Shown here: one piece after another, positions 25,867 to 32,378 of the stretch | How the letters are laid out: each line of letters opens with the position of its first letter | Numbering within the stretch: position 1 is the stretch's first letter | Origin: Mycolicibacterium vinylchloridicum | GTDB taxonomy: Bacteria > Actinomycetota > Actinomycetes > Mycobacteriales > Mycobacteriaceae | Direction of reading: 5' to 3' | Length of the DNA stretch: 52,260 nucleotides | Assembly (NCBI RefSeq): GCF_013404075.1 | Contig: NZ_JACBJQ010000040.1 | Coordinates: forward strand, 1-52,260 | Notes under the pieces: generated by a model | Seen by the model: only the letters and a program-made list of their open reading frames with translations | Told to the model about the DNA's origin: nothing | Database searches by the model: none | Made by a program: the position numbers and the translations under genes

Positions 25867-26385
25867 ATGGCGCACTCGATCGAACTGCTCCTCGACCAGC
25901 GCGCCGAAACGGCTATCCGCCAAATGTGGCGGGAGCTGGCCGACGCCGGGCTGCCCAGCCAGCTGAGCGTCACCTCGCACACCAACCGACCGCACATCAC
26001 ACTCGTGGCCGCCGAGCGGATCGCCCCGGACATCGACGAGGAGTTGAGCTGGCTGGCCGCGGAACTTCCCCGGCCTGCGGTGCTGGGCGCACCGCTGGTC
26101 TTCGGCGGTGGCCGATTGACGTTAGCGAGGCTCGTGATTCCGTCGGACTCACTGCTGGCCGCGCACGAGCAGGTCTACGACGATTGCCTGCCATTCGCGT
26201 CGAACGTCTTCGCCCACAGCGCTCCGGGTCGGTGGACCCCGCACGTCACGCTGGGTCGCCGCTTCACGCCGGCTCAGATCGGTGAAGCGTTGACCATCGA
26301 CGGACTCGCCGCCGAAATCCGGGTCAGTCTGGTCGGCATGCGGCGCTGGGACGGCGACGCCAAACGTGAATATCTGATCAGTTGA
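25867..26385 (+). CDS. 2'-5' RNA ligase-like protein (2H phosphoesterase fold)
   Basis: A 172-residue protein with two H-x-T-x motifs, PHITLVA (His near residue 44) and PHVTLGRR (His near residue 122), the mark of the 2H phosphoesterase/2'-5' RNA ligase superfamily. Known members hydrolyse cyclic nucleotide phosphates or join RNA ends. It is the last gene of the bioF-bioD run, with a 1-base gap, so it is controlled by BioQ. A homologue (Rv1571) holds the same place in M. tuberculosis. Its substrate and any link to biotin are unknown. The 3' end overlaps the convergent MmcQ gene by 8 bases. Confidence 0.75.
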   Translation: MAHSIELLLDQRAETAIRQMWRELADAGLPSQLSVTSHTNRPHITLVAAERIAPDIDEELSWLAAELPRPAVLGAPLVFGGGRLTLARLVIPSDSLLAAHEQVYDDCLPFASNVFAHSAPGRWTPHVTLGRRFTPAQIGEALTIDGLAAEIRVSLVGMRRWDGDAKREYLIS

Positions 26386-26713
26386 CCTGCGCCGCAATAC
26401 TTTTCGGCACACACATCTTCCAGCCTTCGATCACCAATTCGCGTACCTCGTCGAGGTCGACCGCATCCAGGTGGACGTGGATCCAGTTGTAGCGCATGTC
26501 TGACGGGCGCGGCAGCGCGAACTTCTTGGGCTCGGCGGCCACCGTCGCCGCCCGCTCTTCCTTCCAGAAGCCGACACCCATCAGCGTCTCGTCGCGGGAG
26601 AACTTCAAGAAGACCAGCCTGCCGACGCGAAACGTGATCCGGTCGCGGACAACCGTCTCGTAGGCCCGCGGCAACGCGAGCGCGATCGGCCGCACCTGCT
26701 CGACTGTGATCAC
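26378..26713 (-). CDS. MmcQ/YjbR-like protein
   Basis: A 111-residue protein of the MmcQ/YjbR (DUF419) type, recognised by ALALPRAYETVVRDRITFRV near the N-terminus and the end segment VIEGWKMCVPKSIAAQ. Members have a CyaY-like fold and are often called DNA-binding, without firm function. GTG 26713 overlaps the bioQ stop as GTGA, so the two are coupled. The longer frame to 26839 lies wholly in bioQ and has no family sequence. Confidence 0.7.
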   Translation of the reverse strand: MITVEQVRPIALALPRAYETVVRDRITFRVGRLVFLKFSRDETLMGVGFWKEERAATVAAEPKKFALPRPSDMRYNWIHVHLDAVDLDEVRELVIEGWKMCVPKSIAAQVN

Positions 26714-27297
26714 ACCGGCGCGGTCCGTCGCGCCGCGATGCCGTCGACCAGCAGCTGTACCCCGAAGCCGAACCGGCGGCTGGGGTCGGCGCCGAGTACG
26801 GATTGGTCGTCGGGGAGGTCTGCACCGGCGGCGTCCCACTGCAGCCGAGACTGCTCGTCAGCGGTGAAGCCCAGCACGTAGTACAGGACGGTGCGGGCAG
26901 CGACTGCGGCGTGCCCCGAATCCACGCCTGCCTCGGCGGCCGCGTCGGCCAACCAGGCGAGGATCTGCGTCATGGCCTCGGACTGGCCGGCGGCGAAACT
27001 GGCGGACACCAGCTCGGCACCGTCGGTGTGCGACAGCAGGGCGTCGCGCAGCTGTCCGCAGATCGCCGCGACGCGCTCGCCCCAATCCGCGGACACGTCG
27101 TCGACACCGGCCAGGATCCGGTCGGCGACCGCGCCGAGCAGCTCCTGCTTGTTGGCGAAGTGCCAGTACAGCGCGCCGGGGGTCACCGCGAGTTCGCGGG
27201 CCAGCCGACGCATCGAGAGGTCGGCGATGCCGTAGTTGTCCAGCAGTGTCGTCGCCGCGTCGACCACGTCGCGTTTGTGGAGCTGCACACGGACCAC
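26710..27297 (-). CDS. bioQ: BioQ, TetR-family repressor of biotin genes
   Basis: A 195-residue TetR-family regulator with its helix-turn-helix near residues 27-47 (SMRRLARELAVTPGALYWHF). It is divergent from bioB, and a TGAAC-N3-GTTCA palindrome sits between them, exactly the arrangement of BioQ in M. smegmatis. A second copy of the palindrome precedes bioF, so it is expected to repress bioFD, bioB and perhaps itself. GTG 27297 was chosen because GGGGAAGG lies just upstream; GTG 27288 is the alternative. The effector is not evident from sequence. Confidence 0.85.
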   Translation of the reverse strand: MVRVQLHKRDVVDAATTLLDNYGIADLSMRRLARELAVTPGALYWHFANKQELLGAVADRILAGVDDVSADWGERVAAICGQLRDALLSHTDGAELVSASFAAGQSEAMTQILAWLADAAAEAGVDSGHAAVAARTVLYYVLGFTADEQSRLQWDAAGADLPDDQSVLGADPSRRFGFGVQLLVDGIAARRTAPV

Positions 27298-27330
27298 CGC
27301 CTTCCCCGAGTCGCTTCGCTCCTGCCCCAG

Positions 27331-27353
27331 TAGGCTACCCTGAACACTGTTCA
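27331..27353 (+). promoter_or_regulatory. bioB/bioQ divergent promoter with BioQ operator
   Basis: TGAACACTGTTCA (27341-27353) is a perfect TGAAC-N3-GTTCA palindrome. TACCCT (27336-27341) and TAGGCT (27331-27336) are overlapping TANNNT boxes abutting it, and TAGCCT on the other strand could serve bioQ. The -10/operator junction TAnCCTGAAC is the same as before bioF. Confidence 0.85.
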
Positions 27354-27383
27354 AGTTGGCAGGCACTTCAGGAGGGTTGGCGG

Positions 27384-28391
27384 GTGACGCAGGCAGCGGT
27401 GGACGTATTGGCACTGGCGCGCGAGCAGGTGCTCGAGCGCGGCGAGGGGTTGTCCCGCGATCAGGTGCTGGAAGTCCTGCAGCTGCCCGACGATCACCTC
27501 GAAGAACTCCTGGCGCTGGCCCACGAGGTCCGGATGCGCTGGTGCGGCCCCGAGGTCGAGGTCGAAGGCATCATCAGCCTGAAAACCGGTGGCTGCCCGG
27601 AGGATTGCCACTTCTGCTCGCAGTCGGGCCTGTTCGCCTCGCCGGTGCGCAGCGCCTGGCTGGACATCCCGAGCCTGGTCGAGGCGGCCAAGCAGACCGC
27701 CAAGTCCGGTGCCACTGAGTTCTGCATCGTCGCCGCGGTACGCGGGCCCGACGAGCGCCTGCTTGCCCAGGTGGCCGCGGGTATCGAGGCCATCCGCAAT
27801 GAGGTCGACATCCAGATCGCCTGCTCGCTGGGCATGCTCACGCAGGAGCAGGTGGACCGCCTCAAGGAGATGGGCGTACACCGCTACAACCACAATCTCG
27901 AGACCGCGCAGTCGTACTTTCCCAATGTCGTGACCACGCACTCGTGGGAAGAGCGCTGGGGCACGCTGGAGATGGTGCGTGAGGCCGGCATGGAGGTCTG
28001 CTGCGGCGGCATCCTCGGCATGGGGGAGACGCTGGAGCAGCGTGCCGAATTCGCCGCGAACCTGGCCGAGCTGGATCCGCACGAGGTGCCGCTGAACTTC
28101 CTGAACCCGCGACCGGGCACACCGTTCGGCGATCTGGAGGTGCTGCCTGCTTCCGAGGCACTCAAAGCGGTGGCGGCGTTCCGCCTCGCGCTGCCGCGCA
28201 CGATGCTGCGGTTCGCCGGTGGCCGCGAGATCACCCTCGGCGACCTGGGCGCCAAGCAGGGCATCCTCGGCGGTATCAACGCCGTGATCGTCGGAAACTA
28301 TCTGACGACGCTGGGCCGCCCGGCGGAGGCGGATCTCGAGCTCCTCGAAGATCTGCAGATGCCGATCAAGGCTCTCAACGCCAGCCTGTGA
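27384..28391 (+). CDS. bioB: Biotin synthase (radical SAM)
   Basis: A 335-residue radical SAM enzyme that inserts sulfur into dethiobiotin. C-x3-C-x2-C (Cys71, Cys75, Cys78 in GGCPEDCHFCSQSG) binds the SAM [4Fe-4S] cluster. YNHNLETAQSYF and LNFLNPRPGTPF are BioB signatures. The auxiliary-cluster cysteine region AACSL-type segment (IQIACSLGML) is present. GTG 27384 has GGAGG at 27371-27375. The stop overlaps the bsaP ATG (TGATG). Confidence 0.96.
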   Translation: MTQAAVDVLALAREQVLERGEGLSRDQVLEVLQLPDDHLEELLALAHEVRMRWCGPEVEVEGIISLKTGGCPEDCHFCSQSGLFASPVRSAWLDIPSLVEAAKQTAKSGATEFCIVAAVRGPDERLLAQVAAGIEAIRNEVDIQIACSLGMLTQEQVDRLKEMGVHRYNHNLETAQSYFPNVVTTHSWEERWGTLEMVREAGMEVCCGGILGMGETLEQRAEFAANLAELDPHEVPLNFLNPRPGTPFGDLEVLPASEALKAVAAFRLALPRTMLRFAGGREITLGDLGAKQGILGGINAVIVGNYLTTLGRPAEADLELLEDLQMPIKALNASL

Positions 28392-28618
28392 TGGTCGACG
28401 AGCTGCCCGCGCCGGTAGGTGCCGGGATCTACAACGTCTACACCGGCGGACCCGCCGGAAGTGTGGTGCCCACCGCGGCCCAGCTGGGGCTCGAGCCGCC
28501 GCGGTTCTGCGCGGAATGTGGTCGCCGGATGGTGGTCCAGGTTCGGCCGGACGGCTGGTGGGCCAAGTGTGCGCGGCACGGCCGGGTGGACTCCCATGAT
28601 CTGGAGGCGCAGCGGTGA
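28391..28618 (+). CDS. bsaP: Biotin synthase auxiliary protein BsaP
   Basis: A 75-residue protein with a small cysteine-rich centre: C-x2-C (FCAECGRR) and, 14 residues after a hydrophobic strand, KCARHGRV. It starts at TGATG overlap with bioB and overlaps the next gene by 4 bases. It matches the actinobacterial protein now called BsaP, reported to be needed by mycobacterial BioB, presumably through iron-sulfur chemistry. The assignment rests on position, size and cysteine pattern. GTG 28388 is an alternative start. Confidence 0.8.
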   Translation: MVDELPAPVGAGIYNVYTGGPAGSVVPTAAQLGLEPPRFCAECGRRMVVQVRPDGWWAKCARHGRVDSHDLEAQR

Positions 28619-29196
28619 GGCAGCGGGCGGCCCTGACCGTCGTCGTCGGACTGACGCTCGCGGGTGCCGTGATCGGCGGGATCTGGGCAGTGCTGGCGCC
28701 GTCGGCGCACGGTGTGATCGCGCTGACCCGCTCCGGCCAGCGGGTGCAGACTTATCTGGGCAGCGAGTCCGACCACCTGTTCGTGGCGGCCGCATTGCTC
28801 GTCGGGCTGCTGACGTCGATGGCGGTCATCGCCGCCGTCCTGGTGTGGCAGTGGCGTGCCCATCGCGGACCGCTGTTGGCGACGGCGCTGTGGGTGGGCC
28901 TGGTGGCCGCCGCAGGCGCGGCCGCTGGCGTCGGCGCGCTGCTGGTGCACTGGCATTACGGCGCGGTGCCGTTCGACACCGCCCCGGTGACACCCGATCA
29001 TCGGGTCTTCTACTACGCGGAGGCGCCGCCGGTGTTCTTCGCCCGCGGCGCGCTCCAGGTGGCGACGACGCTGCTGTTCCCGGCCGCGCTCGGGGCACTC
29101 ACCTACGCCTTGATGGCGGTCGCGACGCCGCGTGACGATCTCGGCGCCCTGCCGTCGCTGGACCGCACACCGCTGGGGGCCGGCGCCCCGAGTTAG
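28615..29196 (+). CDS. DUF2567-type membrane protein
   Basis: A 193-residue integral membrane protein with about four helices (residues ~5-28, 57-80, 87-110, 145-168) and an outside loop between the first two. It corresponds to Rv1591 beside bioB in M. tuberculosis, a DUF2567 family protein of unknown role. The GTG start overlaps the bsaP stop (GTGA), so it is translated with bioB and bsaP. A link to biotin uptake or export is possible but nothing in the sequence shows it. Confidence 0.75.
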   Translation: MRQRAALTVVVGLTLAGAVIGGIWAVLAPSAHGVIALTRSGQRVQTYLGSESDHLFVAAALLVGLLTSMAVIAAVLVWQWRAHRGPLLATALWVGLVAAAGAAAGVGALLVHWHYGAVPFDTAPVTPDHRVFYYAEAPPVFFARGALQVATTLLFPAALGALTYALMAVATPRDDLGALPSLDRTPLGAGAPS

Positions 29197-29206
29197 AGCT
29201 GGGCCC

Positions 29207-30544
29207 TCAAAGGGGGCGCAGTGGAACCCGGCCGCCGCAGACCACCCGGGCGACGATCCCGCCCAGGCGAATCATGCCCGCATAGGTCATCGGGTTGAGC
29301 AGCGTCGGCCACTTGCTGCGCACGATGTGCTCGTCGATCGGGCGGCCGTCGAAGCGGTCGGTCAGCCAGCGCAACGTCATCGGTGCCGACATCGGGTGTA
29401 GCAGCATGTGCTCACTGAACATGTCGCGGTGGTAGGTCACCTGCGCGCCGCCCACGGAGTAGGTGTGTGCCAGGTCGTCGATGTCCTCGACGGCGATCAC
29501 CGAGTCGTGCACCGCCTGCACGATCAGCACCGGCAGATCGGGCACTGCCTTACCGAGCTTGATGTTGTCGAAGACGTACTGGACCTCGGGCATCGCCAGC
29601 ACGTCTTCCAGCGGCGGGCGCACCAGGTTGTCCATGTCGGTGCGGAACAGCCGGATGATCGCCTCGGCCGTCGTCATCGTCTCCAGCCGCCGCAGCAGCG
29701 CCTTGCCGTCTTCGGTGGCGTGCTGCTCGATGACCCGGTTGAGGTCGGGGTAGGTCTTGGTCAGTGCGGATACCACCAGCGCGGGAAGTGCGGCCAGGTA
29801 GGAGCCGTTGAGCCGGCGGAACGTGTGGCCGAGGTCGCCGACCGGCGAGCCCAGTACTGCGCCGACGATATTGAGCTCGGGGGCGTACTCCGCGTGCAGT
29901 TCGGCTGCCCATGCGCTGGCCAGCCCGCCACCGGAATAGCCCCACAAACCGATCTGGCTGTCATCGGCGAGGCCGAAGCGCTCGAAACCCAGGGCGGCTC
30001 GCAGACCGTCGAGCACCGCGTGGCCGGGCTCGTAGGGGGCGCCCCACATGCCGTTGGGACCTTCGTGGTCGGGAACCGACACGATCCAGCCCTCGGCCAG
30101 CGCGGCCGCGATCAGGAGGTACTCCAGCTGTGCGATCGAGCCGAGTGATTTGGAATGGCGGCGCAGCGCGTAGGACGGGAAGCAGCGTGCGGCTACCGCG
30201 TCGATGGCGCACTGATAGGAGACGACGTTGCGGACCTGGGTGGGGGTGTTGCCGGTCGGGATCAGCACCGTGGTGACGGTGGCCTCCGGTAGCCCGTTGT
30301 GGTCGGTGGTGCGGTACAGCAACTGCGTGGCTCGGACGCGCTGCGGGATCAGTCCGAGAAAGCCCAGCTCGACGTCGCGGGAGCGCAGGACGGTACCGGG
30401 TTCGGCGTGCTCGAAGCCGGCGGGGGGCTCGTAGAACGGGTCATCGGCGGGCAGCAGGGGATGCACGCCGCGTTCGAACTCCTCGTGCGGGGCGCGGCCA
30501 ATCCATTCGGGGCTCGGCGCCCCGACAACACTCACCGGATGCAT
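29207..30544 (-). CDS. Secretory-lipase-family (LIP) alpha/beta hydrolase
   Basis: A 445-residue alpha/beta hydrolase of the secretory lipase (LIP) family. The nucleophile elbow is GLWGYSGGGLAS. PVLIVQAVHDSVIAVEDI holds the acid Asp, and a C-terminal His lies near HMLLHP. A WIVSVPDHEGPNG segment is typical for the family. No signal peptide is seen, so despite the family name the protein may be cytosolic or exported another way. It is the homologue of Rv1592c. An AT-rich nested dyad (30553-30580) lies directly upstream. The natural ester is unknown. Confidence 0.85.
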   Translation of the reverse strand: MHPVSVVGAPSPEWIGRAPHEEFERGVHPLLPADDPFYEPPAGFEHAEPGTVLRSRDVELGFLGLIPQRVRATQLLYRTTDHNGLPEATVTTVLIPTGNTPTQVRNVVSYQCAIDAVAARCFPSYALRRHSKSLGSIAQLEYLLIAAALAEGWIVSVPDHEGPNGMWGAPYEPGHAVLDGLRAALGFERFGLADDSQIGLWGYSGGGLASAWAAELHAEYAPELNIVGAVLGSPVGDLGHTFRRLNGSYLAALPALVVSALTKTYPDLNRVIEQHATEDGKALLRRLETMTTAEAIIRLFRTDMDNLVRPPLEDVLAMPEVQYVFDNIKLGKAVPDLPVLIVQAVHDSVIAVEDIDDLAHTYSVGGAQVTYHRDMFSEHMLLHPMSAPMTLRWLTDRFDGRPIDEHIVRSKWPTLLNPMTYAGMIRLGGIVARVVCGGRVPLRPL

Positions 30545-30552
30545 CCAGACAT

Positions 30553-30580
30553 TCTTACCTTAAGAAGGGTCTAAGAATCC
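30553..30580. promoter_or_regulatory. Nested AT-rich inverted repeat between nrtR and the lipase gene
   Basis: ATTCTTA (30553-30559) and TAAGAAT (30574-30580) are perfect 7-bp arms enclosing a second dyad, CCTT-AAG-AAGG. It lies 8 bases upstream of the lipase start and just after the nrtR stop. It can be an operator for the lipase gene or a terminator hairpin for nrtR; no T-run follows. TAAGGT on the minus strand inside it could be a -10 box. Confidence 0.4.
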
Positions 30581-30587
30581 AGCCGAC

Positions 30588-31280
30588 TCACCCGGGCGGG
30601 CGCAATGCGGCAAACTCGTCGGTCACCCGGATCTGGGAGTCGGTGAAGCGGTACAGGGCCGCCGGACGACCGCCGGTGCGGCCCGGATGGGCGGTCGTCC
30701 CGGTCGGTGTGATGACGCCGCGCCGGGCCAGCACGCGCTGCAGGTTCGTGGCGTCGACCTGGTAGCCGAGCGCGGCGCCGTAGATGTCACGCAGCGTTGA
30801 GAGTGCGAATTCTGTTGGTGCCAAAGCGAATCCGATATTCGTATAGGACAATTTGGCGACCAGGCGGGTCCGGGCGTACTCCACCATCGGGGCGTGATCG
30901 AAGGCCATCTCGGGCAGTGCGTTCACCGGGTGCCAGCGGGTGTCCGGCGGCAGCACCGGGGTGGCGACCGAGGGCACCAGCCCGAGGAACGTCGAGGCGA
31001 TCGTGCGAACGCCCGGCACCCGGCCCGGATCGGAGAACACGGCCAGCTGTTCCAAGTGGGCGATCTCACGGACGTCGACTTTCTCGGCGAGCTGCCGGCG
31101 GACCGAGCTGGTCAGGTCCTCGTCGTTGCGCACCCGGCCGCCGGGCAGTGCCCATTTGCCGCGCTCGGGTTCCAGGGCGCGTTGCCATAACAGCACGTTA
31201 AGGGCGGGTTTCCGGGAGTGGGCGTCGCCAACCTGGAATACGACGGCAAGCACTTCGTGTTCGGTGCTAGTATGGGGCAC
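30588..31280 (-). CDS. nrtR: NrtR, Nudix-related repressor of NAD synthesis
   Basis: A 230-residue regulator with an N-terminal Nudix fold (residues ~5-140) and a C-terminal winged helix (~155-225, with NLQRVLARRGVI and GRPAALYRF). The Nudix box is degenerate: after GGRVRNDEDL the expected REXXEE reads RQLAEK, so hydrolysis is unlikely and the domain is probably a ligand sensor. It is divergent from nadABC with a palindrome between them, as for mycobacterial NrtR. GTG 31280 was chosen because a perfect TATAAT on the minus strand ends 7 bases before it, giving a leaderless mRNA. Confidence 0.88.
   Translation of the reverse strand: MPHTSTEHEVLAVVFQVGDAHSRKPALNVLLWQRALEPERGKWALPGGRVRNDEDLTSSVRRQLAEKVDVREIAHLEQLAVFSDPGRVPGVRTIASTFLGLVPSVATPVLPPDTRWHPVNALPEMAFDHAPMVEYARTRLVAKLSYTNIGFALAPTEFALSTLRDIYGAALGYQVDATNLQRVLARRGVITPTGTTAHPGRTGGRPAALYRFTDSQIRVTDEFAALRPPG
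31268..31273 (+). promoter_or_regulatory. Candidate -10 box of nadABC
   Basis: TAGTAT (TANNNT) would start transcription near 31280, right in front of the NrtR palindrome at 31281-31303, so bound NrtR would block the promoter. AGGAGG at 31318-31323 is the nadA ribosome-binding site. Confidence 0.4.
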
Positions 31281-31303
31281 GTTTTCGATTATAAGTCGAA
31301 AAC
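31281..31303. promoter_or_regulatory. NrtR operator between nrtR and nadA
   Basis: GTTTTCGA (31281-31288) and TCGAAAAC (31296-31303) are perfect 8-bp arms around a 7-base AT-rich centre. On the minus strand the centre contains TATAAT (31293-31288), the -10 of nrtR. One site can thus repress both nrtR and nadABC. Confidence 0.85.
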
Positions 31304-31328
31304 CTCGAAAGCAAGACAGGAGGCGGAA

Positions 31329-32378
31329 ATGACCGTCTTGGATCGCGCCGACGCCGTCGAGAGTGGGCTTGCCGCCCGCATCGCCGACGGACCCGGGGGT
31401 TACACCGGGGTGAACGGTGACGGGGAATGGGCCGCCGAGGTGCGGCGCCTGGCCACCTTGCGCAACGCGACCATCCTGGCGCACAACTACCAGCTGCCGG
31501 CCATCCAGGACGTCGCCGATCACGTCGGCGACTCGCTGGCGCTGTCCCGGATCGCGGCCGAGGCCGCCGAAGAGACCATCGTGTTCTGCGGCGTGCACTT
31601 CATGGCCGAGACCGCCAAGATCCTCAGCCCCGAGAAGACGGTTCTGATCCCCGATCAGCGGGCCGGCTGCTCGCTGGCCGACTCCATCACCGCCGAGGAT
31701 CTACAGGGCTGGAAGGACGAGCACCCAGGCGCCGTCGTGGTGTCCTACGTCAACACCACCGCCGCGGTGAAGGCGCTCACCGATATCTGCTGCACGTCGT
31801 CCAACGCCGTCGAGGTGGTGGCGTCGATTCCCGCGGACCGTGAGGTGCTGTTCTGCCCCGACCAGTTCCTCGGCGCACACGTCCGGCGGATGACCGGCCG
31901 TACCAATCTGCACATCTGGGCCGGCGAGTGCCATGTGCACGCCGGTATCAACGGCGACGAACTCGCCGACCAGGCCCGAACCCACCCCGATGCCGAGCTG
32001 TTCGTGCACCCCGAATGCGGTTGCGCCACTTCGGCGCTGTACCTGGCCGGCGAAGGTGCCTTCCCGGCCGACCGGGTTCACATCCTGTCCACCGGCGGCA
32101 TGCTCGACGCGGCCAAGGCGTCCAGCGCCAAGCAGGTGCTCGTCGCCACCGAGGTCGGCATGCTGCACCAGTTGCGCCGTGCCGCACCGGGTATCGACTT
32201 CCAGGCCGTCAATGACCGGGCCTCCTGCAAATTCATGAAGATGATCACGCCCGCCGCTCTGCTGCGCTGCCTGGTCGACGGCGCCGATGAGGTCGACGTC
32301 GATCCGGATACCGCCCGGCTGGCCCGCGCCAGCGTGCAGCGGATGATCGAGATCGGTCAGCCCGGCGGCGGCGAATGA
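31329..32378 (+). CDS. nadA: Quinolinate synthase
   Basis: A 349-residue [4Fe-4S] enzyme that condenses iminoaspartate with dihydroxyacetone phosphate to quinolinate. ILAHNYQLPAIQDVADHVGD, FCGVHFMAETAKIL, HPECGC and NDRASCKFMKMI are family motifs, and the likely cluster cysteines lie in QRAGCSLAD, HPECG and RASCKF. ATG 31329 has AGGAGG 5 bases upstream; the longer frame crosses the NrtR operator. It overlaps nadB by ATGA and is first in nadA-nadB-nadC. Confidence 0.96.
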   Translation: MTVLDRADAVESGLAARIADGPGGYTGVNGDGEWAAEVRRLATLRNATILAHNYQLPAIQDVADHVGDSLALSRIAAEAAEETIVFCGVHFMAETAKILSPEKTVLIPDQRAGCSLADSITAEDLQGWKDEHPGAVVVSYVNTTAAVKALTDICCTSSNAVEVVASIPADREVLFCPDQFLGAHVRRMTGRTNLHIWAGECHVHAGINGDELADQARTHPDAELFVHPECGCATSALYLAGEGAFPADRVHILSTGGMLDAAKASSAKQVLVATEVGMLHQLRRAAPGIDFQAVNDRASCKFMKMITPAALLRCLVDGADEVDVDPDTARLARASVQRMIEIGQPGGGE

